From NCBI GenBank assembly GCA_905331475.1, contig CAJNYU010000019.1, positions 26,593 through 90,592 of the forward strand: a stretch of 64,000 bases of DNA, read 5' to 3'. Source of the DNA: Rotaria socialis (Eukaryota > Rotifera > Eurotatoria > Philodinida > Philodinidae). The notes under the pieces are model-generated. The model ran no database searches, was not told where the DNA came from, and was given only the letters and a program-made list of their open reading frames with translations. This document shows positions 54,771 to 64,000 of the stretch, piece after piece (within the stretch, counting starts at the first letter, position 1; every line of letters starts with the position of its first letter). Both the position numbers and the translations under genes were made by a program.

Positions 54771-57579
54771 AAACTAAGAGCATCGCACTATAAATTCTAT
54801 ATTTCATCATCTTTTCTCATCCTCTGTTCATCTCACAAACTATTAATCCTTATTCGAAATCAACCCATTCCCATTTGCTTGAATTCGTTTAAACATAAAT
54901 GCCATATAATTGACGCTAAACTAACTTAAAATCCTATTTAATACATCTTCATGCTATTCCAAACGTATAAAGTTGTCTAAGATCACCAATAAAATAAATA
55001 TTTCACGAAATATTTTTAACATTCAGAAATAACCAACTGTTTGCAAAATAGAATGCTATAAAAAGTACCCACGAAAAAGAAATTCACTGAAATCTGCGTT
55101 TGAACGTGTTCTTTTTTTTGTTCGCATGTTTTCGCTAGACTTAAAACGCACTTTTTCGAACGCATTACAACGCTTTCTTTTCGATGGATAACGCAAAAAT
55201 GTAATTACGATAGCTTTACGGAGAGCGCATTTTTCCAGAACCGAAGCGATCGTTCTTTGAACGCTTTTCTATTATTAATTTTTTTTTCATTCGGGTGCAG
55301 AAACGATTCGAACTAGGAAGTTTCGATTTCATTTACCTGATACTATTGAATTAAACTTAGTGATGTCAGAATAGAAATGCAATTTCTATATCTATTGAAT
55401 TGAAGGATACATTTTTTATTTTTTCATTTTAAATTCGAAGTAAATTTAAATTTCGAGAAATGACTTTTAAATTTAATCTAAATTATTTAAAAAAAACATT
55501 TTTGCAGTCATTTTTTCGGGCCTAATAGTTTCTTTCAAATATGAATGGCTCAATCCTAGTAATTTCACAATATTAAGAGCGATTCCATGAGATCACCACT
55601 CAACTCGGTTGCCAAAAATTTTTAGATTTTGAAATTAGCTATCAGGTTCGATAGAGCATACAAAATGAGGCATAAATCCAAATTTGTACTATTTTTGAGC
55701 AAAGTCTTCTTTCGATTTAGGGGCCCAAGTTTTTTGAGGTTCCAAAAATACGTCTAAAAATGTTTTCGATCGAATGTTTTTGTTCAAAAAAGTAATCAAT
55801 AGAATAATTATCCTATACCATTCGATAGCGCGGAATCCACTCTACAAAATGCTATATTTTGTTTATCTCTTCGTGCTATCTGTTATTCCTGAGAACTCTT
55901 GCATCATCGTAGAGTATCCATTTTATGCAGGATTTTTACATGGGTTTTTAGAAATTTTTACGCTCTACTGGCCCTATTTTTATAGTGCCCAAGCTAGAGT
56001 TTAGCCTATCTTGTAGAGCATGAAAAGGCGCATCTTTTCATTAAAAAATAGTTGATTCAAAGTACTGGCAAAGTTCCGAAAGGTACCTAGCAGGGTACTT
56101 CATTATGAGTCATTTTTTGGCTAGTTCAAAATCCGAATTGTCTTAGTAAATCACTCGTATCTCAGTATCTCAGTATTCCGTTTTGATCAAGGTTAGTGTC
56201 ATTCGATAGAGCTTTTAAAGCTGCATCAGACGCGGTGGTACAGCACGGGATTGCATTTCTCTACCTGGGAACAGACTAAAAATATGGAAAAAGTGAACAT
56301 GTGAAAGTCGACCTGTATCACTATTTTCTTTTATTCCTAGTTTTGCCTGCTTTATCGATCTAAGAGTTCTGATTGCAGTTGGAGGTCACTGAATTAATTC
56401 TGCATTTGCTGAGATAATTTTAAAACGATTTCGTTCTTGAGAGCGCACCAGTTTAACAATTGCAGATAATATTACATTGAGACTCTTGGGCCAAGATTCT
56501 TGGTATTCACTAGTAAAATATGTGCCATTCGCGGCGAATTGAAGCCAACTTATGAGATTTTTTCATTGCACTCTTTGAAAATGTCTGTGATGCCTGTGTG
56601 TGCTTGAAAAGGTAAGTGTGTTGAAGGTATAGATTTCAATGGGTGCTCATATATTCTTGTTCTGCAATAGGGCTTAGGTACAGTCACTGAATCCTATTGT
56701 TGCTCGCATGCGGTTTGGGTGGTTGGCACTGCTGCTGACTGTGGTTGATTTAGCTGGAAGAAACATTCTCTTTTACACGTTGGAAACCAAAGTACGATAA
56801 TGGTTCAATCGGTAGACAGAGCGACCTATGGGATATGAACAAGAAATATGCATGCTGCTAGACAGCACCGCATGGAATGTAGCACAGTTCTAGTTTTCGA
56901 TGCGACCCCTGTGTGTACTTCATATGATACGCCCTATAGGCATCGTATGTACACGTGATTCATCTGGTTTTGAGGTACTTTTGTTTAGTGTGAATGACCA
57001 ATTCAGTCTATTTCTACATAATGAACATTTTATTTTATTTTTCCTCAATGATTATTTGTCACTTGCTATAGATCTTCGTTTTTGTCAATTCTGACTTTCA
57101 AATCACCAGAATGGATGTCGATGAACAAAATGCATGTTTCTTTAAGGACTCAGTTCCACAGGTTATTTTTAGATCGTTCGATTTATTTTCAATCAAAATG
57201 ATTTTCAACTCTGATTTAGATATCTTGTAACGATAATCAAATAGGATTTTCATCTTTACTGCAACATTCTGATGAACCACATACCGAGTGTCGGTCTCAG
57301 CTCGAGCAGCTTCTTCTATTGGCAGACTATTATGACATACAGCGAAGCAATATTTATCATCATGCGGTGTGCTCGAACCATCGCGTTTTTTTACTCGATA
57401 TGTCACGCCGAAAAAGTAACTGTCAACTGTGCGTAGACATCTTCAACAGAAAAAGGTGTTCGATCAGTAGCCTTCATCGAATCTCCAAAACTCTAGCATT
57501 GCGTGTATGGCGTATTCAACGTTTGAATGTGTATGATTTATTCCATTTCTTCACAAAATCAAAAACTATCTGCTTTTTA
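54771..57579. other. 2.8-kb intergenic
   Basis: AT-rich. Between 55530 and 56230 there are recurring pieces such as attcgatagagc (three times, variants) and ggcataaatccaaat, similar to the arms of the MITE at 59755-60454 (attcgatagagcaaagtc, cataaatcca), so a decayed related element is likely. No gene supported. Confidence 0.4.
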
Positions 57580-58332
57580 TCTAGCTACAACGGATGGGCC
57601 TGTACACAATGCAGAAAGGCATGTGTTATGGAATATGGTTCCATGGATGATGTCAAAGATCCGTTCGATTGGCTCTACGATGAAACTATTATTCATACTC
57701 CATCGACTGCCGGGCCATGCTTATCACAATGGGACAACAATTACGAGCCTGCTTACAGTGAAGCTTCCCCTTCTCAACAAGCGAATGGAAAGCGGGAATT
57801 CAAACAGTGGCTCGCTTCCACAGGATACGAAGGAAGATGGCGTTCAACCGATAACTATCGTTCACTTAGCCAACATGATAAGACCACGTTTCGAAGCCAG
57901 GTGAAAGCAATTTTTCGTCATGTTCTTCATCAACTTGCAACGAAAGACGTTGACGTAGTCTGAGAAGATGTAGTCGATGAAGAGATAAAAAAAACCAGCA
58001 AGGACAAAGGATGGGTAGTAGGGGAAAGCTTGATTTTCTTTTAAAAAACTTTACCTATATATTTATGTTTCTTTTTCACTTCCAGAGAGTATGGGGTAGT
58101 CATACGCTCGCTGGTCGATGCTTACTCCAGAGCCGAACATTGGTTGACTAAACGACAAATTATGTCAATTGCAGCAGCGGATCTATCTTCTCGTTTGATA
58201 AAAATCGAATTTACGGGACTATCAGATTGGAAAATAAAGGCTGCACGCGTCCATGCGTTTTTCCAAGGTAACCAGAATATTACAACACCAGTATTACTAT
58301 CTTACTTATGGGCAAATTGTTGTTTCATAGCT
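57580..58332 (+). pseudogene. Broken gene of unknown family, cut by a foldback element
   Basis: After a possible acceptor (ttttatctag) the frame reads YNGWACTQCRKACVMEYG ... REFKQWLASTGYEGRWRSTD, NYRSLSQHDK, VKAIFRHVLHQL to a TGA at 57961; translation resumes from about 58087 with VDAYSRAEHWLTKRQIMSI, IKIEFTGLSDWKIKAARVH. The second block resembles a domain seen in uncharacterised invertebrate proteins (RRQILSI ... GLS-x-W-x-I-x-x-AR-x-H). The first holds a CxxC pair. The sequence breaks at 58333 where the foldback element begins. I cannot name the family; it may derive from a transposon. Confidence 0.4.
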
Positions 58333-59010
58333 GCGCAAGTACGGGTACAACTTGTACTGGACAATTCACATAGAGACTGGAAGCTCCGCTACTAACGCAG
58401 AGCATACATTTGTACCCCCTGTACTCGCATGTACTCGGTTGTATTCGTTTGTACTACACCCCTCTTCCCCCAAAAACCTAGAATTCTAGAATTCATGTAC
58501 TCGTGTGTACTCGCATGTACTCGCATGTATTCTTTTGTAGGTATTTGGGGGGTAGAGGCATATATGTCAAACTTGAAACTTGAATTCAGCTGTGTAATTT
58601 CAACTCTCAACCTTCAACGGTGTCAGCGCTAGGGAAGCGAGATACGTTCGTCTACACACACACATATGCACCCATAATGTGGGTGCCGCGGAAGGGACAT
58701 ATGTTTGTATACACACACATATGTGCCCATAGTGTGGGTGCCGCGGAAGGGAGATAAGTTCGTCTCCACTTAAGCATATGTACCAAAGATTGGGAAGTAG
58801 TGTCAGGTCAATCACGTGAAACCAGAAAGTTGAAGGTTCAGTTGAAGTCAACTTTCAAGTTCGACAGTACTGAGGTTTTTGTGGGAAAGAGGGGGGTAGT
58901 ACAAGCGAATACATGCCAGTACATACGAGTACATGAATTCTAGAATTCTAGGTTTTTGGGGAGTAATAGGTTGTAATAGATGCCAGTACAAGTTGTACCC
59001 GTACTTGCGC
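58333..59010. mobile_element. 678-bp foldback element with perfect 28-bp terminal inverted repeats
   Basis: The termini begin gcgcaagtacgggtacaact and form exact inverses over 28 bp (58333-58360 and 58983-59010). A second inverted pair of about 75 bp lies inside (58451-58525 and 58880-58965; shared core aacctagaattctagaattc, then atgtactcg motifs). The centre holds a 55-57-bp tandem duplication (58634-58745; acacacatatg ... gtgggtgccgc). No open frame. It interrupts the coding relic upstream. No clear target-site duplication. Confidence 0.65.
58634..58785. repeat. 55-57-bp tandem repeat, two copies plus a partial
   Basis: Units start ggaag and contain acacacacatatg and gtgggtgccgc; the third copy breaks down after gataagttcgtctcc. 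Lies at the centre of the foldback element. Confidence 0.6.
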
Positions 59011-59429
59011 ACCCCTCGAACCGTCAAAGTTACAAAAAAAAGTGATTTGCACGGGTTTTGTGAAACCCATAGAATATCAAGGAAGTGACTGATGGAGCTG
59101 AAACTTCTTTCATGTGTAGTACTAAATAATGTATAAAGTGACAAAAAATTCAGCTTAATCTGTGAACCCTTTTTGAGATATAGGGTGCCTAAAATTGCCT
59201 TTTGCAAAAATAGGACTTTCTAGAACTATTCGTAGAACTTGAATAAAAATCAAACGATCGCATAGTTTTTTAACCGGCTTTCACCAAAATGCATTAAACA
59301 CTTGCCTTTATCACAGATATGAAAATGAGCGATATTCAACGATATCGATTCAGCATGATTTCACGTTTTTACGCACTTTCAGATTTTTAAGAGTTGCGAA
59401 GAATACTTGCATGATAGTAAAAGCAGTAC

Positions 59430-59560
59430 CACGTGATGTTAAAGTACTTTGTGGTACTTTACGCTAATTTAAGGTACTTTAAGGTACTTTTCGCTACTTT
59501 ACGCTACTTCACGCTACTTTAAGTCACTTTGAACTACTTTTGTACGTGGGTGTACTTTTC
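59430..59560. repeat. Minisatellite of ctactttacg/ggtactttaa units
   Basis: About ten 10-12-bp variants of RGTACTTTA / CGCTACTTT in direct repeat, followed by a telomere-like arm at 59589. Confidence 0.6.
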
Positions 59561-59588
59561 GACTTCAAGTACGCCGTTTCCCCGTTGA

Positions 59589-59603
59589 CCCACATCCACA
59601 CCC
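59589..59603 (-). repeat. Interstitial telomere-like repeat, single arm
   Basis: cccacatccacaccct followed by acaacat; degenerate CCCACA units. Confidence 0.4.
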
Positions 59604-59754
59604 TACAACATAGGAGACTCTTTCGTACCCACTGAATTTCCAGATCAGTGAAAACTGACATCGATCGACGATATCAGTCTATTAGCCGTACATTCGCACG
59701 CGCCTAACAACATTCCGACTATCGCCTACCAAGCTAATCAATGTCATTTATTAA

Positions 59755-60454
59755 AGAGAGGGTCCATGAGACAATCCAGCATGCCTCAAGCACTCGATAA
59801 AATTTTTATTTCAAAATTGACGTTTGTATTCGATAGAGCAAAGTCTGAAACCCATAAATCCANCCACTATATGATCAATAATGATGCAATTCTAGTATAT
59901 GGTTGTGATCAGCATTATAAATGTTATCTTTATAACTGATTATATTCCCATTTGAGGAAAACAAAAATGTCTCGAAATTCCTGGACCCCCCCTCATTGAT
60001 ATCAGTGGTCGAATTTTTTTCGGTTTTTCGAAAGAATTAGTCATAGTATTCCGACCAGGTTAGTGTTCTGACTTATGTCGACTGAAAACTTTCATAATTT
60101 CAGACTTTACAAACCTGGCGAACGCCAATTTTCTTGGGAATGTATACCAGAAAATTAACAGTATATAGCACTTTTCGCATTGATGGGATTTTTTCTCTGC
60201 TTGGGTGTCTTTTACAGTTTTGTAGAGAATAAAAAGTTACACAACGTATGAAAAAATTGATCACTTTTTTGGTCATATTATGGTGAAGGTGGTCGTAGTC
60301 GAACAGGGCTTACTCCGCTATAGAAAGTCCAAACGAGCTAAAAATTTGGATTTATAAGTTTCAGACTTTGCTCTATCGAATACAAACGTCAATTTTGAAA
60401 TAAAAATTTTATCGAGTGCTTGAGGCATGCTGGATTGTCTCATGGACCCTCTCT
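59755..60454. mobile_element. 700-bp MITE with about 108-bp terminal inverted repeats and TAA target duplication
   Basis: The termini begin agagagggtccatgagacaa and are nearly perfect inverses over about 108 bp (59755-59864 and 60347-60454). Both ends are flanked by TAA (59752-59754 and 60455-60457), a 3-bp target duplication of the TWA kind used by PIF/Harbinger elements. The interior has no open frame, so it would need a transposase in trans. One unresolved base lies near 59863. Confidence 0.75.
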
Positions 60455-60639
60455 TAAGAATTCAGATTCATCCATCATTACTGAAAACACCACCACTTTC
60501 GGTTTCGTTACAGGAAAATGAGCATAACATGCGCTCTATCAATTCCAACACGAGTCAACGCAACGAAACGAACATTGTAGTCAGCGAGATTCTTAACAGA
60601 AAATGAACCAATTAGGTGACTTTGGTCACGCCTGATCAA

Positions 60640-61580
60640 TAACGGAATTCCAGATGATCAAAAGCAGAAATAACCAGATTCATTAATTCAGATAACAAGT
60701 TAATAATGTAGAATTCATGATGATCTAAACCAGAAAAAAAATAGAATAATTTTCATTATAACTTACAAATACTGGAATTCATAACAGCTTAAAACAGAAA
60801 TGCAGCGAATAGAATGATTCTAACAGTAACTTACCAACAATCGAATTGATGACAACCTAAAACAGAAAAGAAATGAATATAATAGTTCTCCTTATAACTT
60901 ACCGATACTGGAATTCATCAGACCTTAAAATATAAAAAAAAGAATAGAGTAATTCTAATAGTAACTAACCAATATTAGAATTCATCACGACCTAAAGGAG
61001 AAAAGCAACGAATAGAGTAATTCTAATTATAACTTACCAATACTAGGATTCATCAGAATCTAAAACAGATAAGAAACAAATAGATAGTTCTCATTAAAAC
61101 ATCAGTTATTGAATTCATTAGAACCTCATTTAATATATTATCGAGTTTACGTTTTCGGAAGGAAAAGTTTCTGTTTTAGAATTTTTTAGCAAATTGAAGA
61201 AGATGCTAAGTAATTATTTAATTTTAATGGAAAGTTGCCAATAGTAGAACTCGTAAGTAATTGAAATAGAAAATAGAGCTATTTATTCCACTTAATTGCA
61301 ACTTATCAGTAATAGAATTGTGAACAAATCTAAAGTGAAGAAAGCGATTTGATGATTTGTAATAATAACTTACCAATATGAAATTGGTGTTGAACCTGAG
61401 CAGAATAAAAAATATTTGCTGTGATCATAACTTAGCAAGAAAAGCATCCAAACGAACCTGAAGAAAAAATAATAATTGTGTTAATGGTAAATCATGCTCT
61501 TTGTATTTAGAGCGAACTAAAATAGAAGATAAACAAATTTGTTAGTTCGAAGTGTAGCTTACTTATATCAGAATTTTACC
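60640..61580 (-). repeat. 66-bp minisatellite whose units carry splice acceptor and donor consensus
   Basis: About 14 units of 62-68 bp, best preserved at 60690-61080. On the minus strand each unit reads ctgttttag, then a 21-23-nt segment (consensus close to GTCGTGATGAATTCCAGTAT plus TG), then gtaagttataa, then about 44 nt of pyrimidine-rich DNA to the next. The 44-nt spacing matches intron sizes in the real genes here. The 22-nt segments contain stops in at least one frame when joined, so protein coding is unlikely. Older, weaker units extend to about 61580. Confidence 0.65.
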
Positions 61581-62397
61581 AAGAATCTCAATTTTAAAAT
61601 AAATCGGTATATTCTATTTTGGATAGTGTTTAAACGTGATTTTTTTCTACGTATTGATCTTAGAAACAGAGTAAAGAATTGAATATATTGGAAAATTACT
61701 TAAATAGAAACAATATTCAAAAATGAAGCGATTTAAATAGGAAGAAAAAAATGTAGTTATGCACATACGTGAAACAGTTGTTGTTGTATATCGAGCGGTT
61801 AATTTATTCAAACAATAAAAAGCCAGGAACAATAGTTGAGGTTGAATGTGACAAATCGTTTTCGAAAATTACTAGAATAGAATCAATATTTAAAAAGGAA
61901 ATCATTCAAATAGAAAAATAAAACAATTAGTGACATACATCTGATAGTGGTTGTGGTTTACTTAGATCAGGAATTTAGTTTTTGAACAGTGAAGGTAGTG
62001 TAATAACAGAGTTGATGATTTTCTCTCTAAAAATTAGTTTTATATTAAATCAAATGAGAAGCCTAATAAAGAATATGATATAGAAGTTAATTTTATGTTG
62101 AAGAAATGGTTGTTTCTTCGGAAGATAGACGGAAGCATTTTGACGTGTAAATCAAGTGTAATTTTTTTATCAGAATCACACGTAGTAGGTAGAGAAAGAC
62201 CAGTGATGAATGTAAAAGGGAGTAGTTTTGATAGTGTGGAGATGGTTATCGATAGGATTCAGTGAAAATCGAATGTGAGAAACTACTAAAGCACGGGTTA
62301 GCGGGATAATTAGCCGTGTTGTTGTTATCGTGTACGAGGACATCAACAGAGGTCACTTTCGTCTGACGCTCGATGAATGCATTTCCCGCTCAAAGTA

Positions 62398-62510
62398 TAT
62401 TACGGAACCTTTCTGTTTGCAGAACTCGAAAGAGTTTATCACGAAACCTTTCGCGAAATATAAATTCAGTTGAGTTCTTAAAGGAACCTTTTTTTTAGTG
62501 TTGTAGACGC
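62398..62510. mobile_element. Fragment of CACTG-ended foldback element
   Basis: Contains cggaacctttctg, cacgaaacctttcgcg and aaaggaacctttttttta and ends tttttttagtg, comparable with the pieces at 29438 and 26420-26908. Left end not defined. Confidence 0.35.
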
Positions 62511-63151
62511 GCATGATTGCGTTTTACAATGTTTTTATTGCTAGGTGAAGGGAATCAAATAATAATGGTGACAATATTTCATTCATTAAACACGTGAAAA
62601 AAGATATGATACTTCACAACGCTAACGCGTCCTCATGATAGAATTGTTTTCTGGTTCTACTCTCTTGATAACTTTCCGTATCAAAGGCATTTGGATTTTT
62701 TTTGCCTATTTCTTTTCAAGCTGATCAATTCAGAATGTAGATTAAAATAATGGCTCCTCTAATAGGGACTCAAAAGACAAACTAAACTGAATTTGTGCAA
62801 TTTCACATTTGATGTTGCCTCGCCAATTTTTTACGTCTGTACCTGTGTGTGTCGTTATCAATATATTTCTTTTTAATATTTTTCATTTTCCTCTTTCCTC
62901 TTCCCCTGAAATATATGAGGTTGGCCAGAAAGTTTTGTAATTAGTGTTAAATTTCAATCGCAAAATATATTGGTTATATCGTCGTGTAGAAGGTTCGTTT
63001 TTGTAAAAATTCTTTTATATTTGATTAGATGGTTTCATCTTTACTGTGTGAGAAAAACACACTTCCAAACCATGCCTTTTCAGGGTTTAAATATATCGAG
63101 CATTAAAGAATCTTTCAAGCATTGCAATCAAGTTAGACCAAGGGGGAGCAG

Positions 63152-63310
63152 ACTGATTTCTTGATTTCCATTATTTCTTTGATTTCTAGTGATTTCTAGT
63201 GATTTCTATGGCTGGAAATCAGTTTTTATATGATCACTGCAAACCAGTAGAAATCATTGGAAACGTTCAGAAATGTTGAAAAATTATGAGAAATCACTAG
63301 AAATCATCAT
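63152..63310. repeat. Palindromic tgatttctag / ctagaaatca simple repeat
   Basis: Left half has several direct copies of gatttctagt; right half has the inverse agaaatcactagaaatca. Non-coding. Confidence 0.6.
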
Positions 63311-64000
63311 ACATTAAAGATGTGAATAACGACTCAGTTCTTAGAAATTACATGAAACAAATGTAAATCACAGAAATTCTGAACTATACAGGATGTATCA
63401 AAATTATAGATCCCCAGTACTCAATACAGCAAAAATAGGTTTCTGTCTTACACATGAGCCTAGTTATTGAGTTGGTACGTTCAATCAACACATAACTAGA
63501 TGTGCTCTTTCCAATCGTGCTATATGTTTTAGTTTTGAGTTAACATGATGCCCATAATCTAGAGTTTTCTCTAGAATCCATCACAAAAAACAACAGCTCA
63601 CTAGATTTTTGAAGCGAAGTTCTTTTGAAATTCGTTTCTTATGGTATGATTTCGACTCTGATGATGTTAATTCGAGAAGTTACGTTTAGTTCGTAAGTTT
63701 TAATTTGACCGAGATCATGAAAGGATCATCTATTGACTGAATAAGAGCTGGAAACGGCGAAAAGACACAAAATGCCCAAAATCAGGAGATTTTAATTTAA
63801 TCAAACGCTAAATAGAACGGGATAGATAGAGTGGAATTAGTAGTGTGATACTATATCAAAGCTGAAGATTAGATACGCTTTAAAAGAAGAGAATGTGTAT
63901 TTTTCGTTGGGGGGTCTATAATTATGGCGCGGCATCTTTTTTTTTCAATCCATTTTTACACATGTCAAAGAGAAGAGAAAAAGCAGTAATCACATCTTAA

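Larger units (their letters stand above)
61581..64000. other. 2.4-kb gene-free right end
   Basis: AT-rich. Contains the end of a CACTG-type element near 62398-62510 and a palindromic simple repeat at 63152-63310. Small open frames have no motifs. Confidence 0.5.

Noticed and set aside
58429..58632. Short ORF rich in Cys/Tyr
   Set aside because: Lies wholly inside the foldback element and reflects its TGTACTCG motifs.
60690..61080. aacttaccaa in the 66-bp repeat as a spliced-leader gene
   Set aside because: The words resemble the bdelloid leader only over the complement of the donor site; no Sm site or leader-RNA layout was seen.

Overview
The window looks like a bdelloid rotifer nuclear scaffold (Adineta/Rotaria/Philodina type). 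This is inferred from several signs together: very short canonical introns (about 43-66 nt in the best gene models), dispersed TGTGGG-type telomere-like repeats, a Penelope-like reverse transcriptase remnant, an ADP-ribosyltransferase/TPR relic and an F-box/LRR gene of kinds abundant in bdelloids, and intronless fungal- or bacterial-type enzymes beside intron-rich housekeeping genes. The DNA is AT-rich. There is a 100-N scaffold gap at 36807-36906 and a few single n positions.

Region by region. 1-13.9 kb is gene-dense and mostly minus strand: the 5' part of RNase P/MRP subunit p21 (Rpr2/RPP21), a complete four-exon KDEL receptor, a complete four-exon pelota, an F-box/LRR protein, a plus-strand retinol-dehydrogenase-like SDR, a three-exon vWA protein, and an mRNA-capping guanylyltransferase fused to a duplicated coiled coil in place of the usual triphosphatase. 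13.9-27.8 kb is mostly relics: a broken DUF3431 gene, a FLYWCH/MULE transposase-like gene with lesions, a U6 snRNA, a tandem array of exon-like units, and a foldback element. 27.8-28.8 kb holds a previously unlisted five-exon gene for a Gly/Val-rich repeat protein. 30.2-30.6 kb is a Penelope-like relic. 31.3-35.3 kb carries two intronless secreted enzymes (GH110-like beta-helix protein; EF-hand plus purple acid phosphatase). 35.6-36.8 kb and 44.6-46.3 kb carry two copies of an AA11-like lytic polysaccharide monooxygenase joined to an eight-cysteine D8C domain, the first cut by the gap; a third, 5'-only remnant lies at 51.1 kb. Between them is an ADP-ribosyltransferase/TPR pseudogene and a vWA-like fragment. 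47.5-48.9 kb is an OLE1-type delta-9 desaturase with C-terminal cytochrome b5, and 53.1-54.8 kb a laccase-like multicopper oxidase. From 55 kb to the end there are no convincing intact genes; the region holds foldback and MITE-like elements, minisatellites, and a 66-bp repeat array whose units each carry splice-site consensus on the minus strand.

Two gene populations sit side by side. The conserved eukaryotic genes (RNase P, KDEL receptor, pelota) serve RNA processing, ER retrieval and ribosome rescue and have several tiny introns. The secreted carbohydrate/phosphate/phenol-active enzymes and the desaturase are mostly single-exon and of types best known from fungi or bacteria, as described for subtelomeric bdelloid DNA. 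All intron models were joined by eye from reading frame and family similarity; totals divide evenly into codons and, where the family is well known, match its length.
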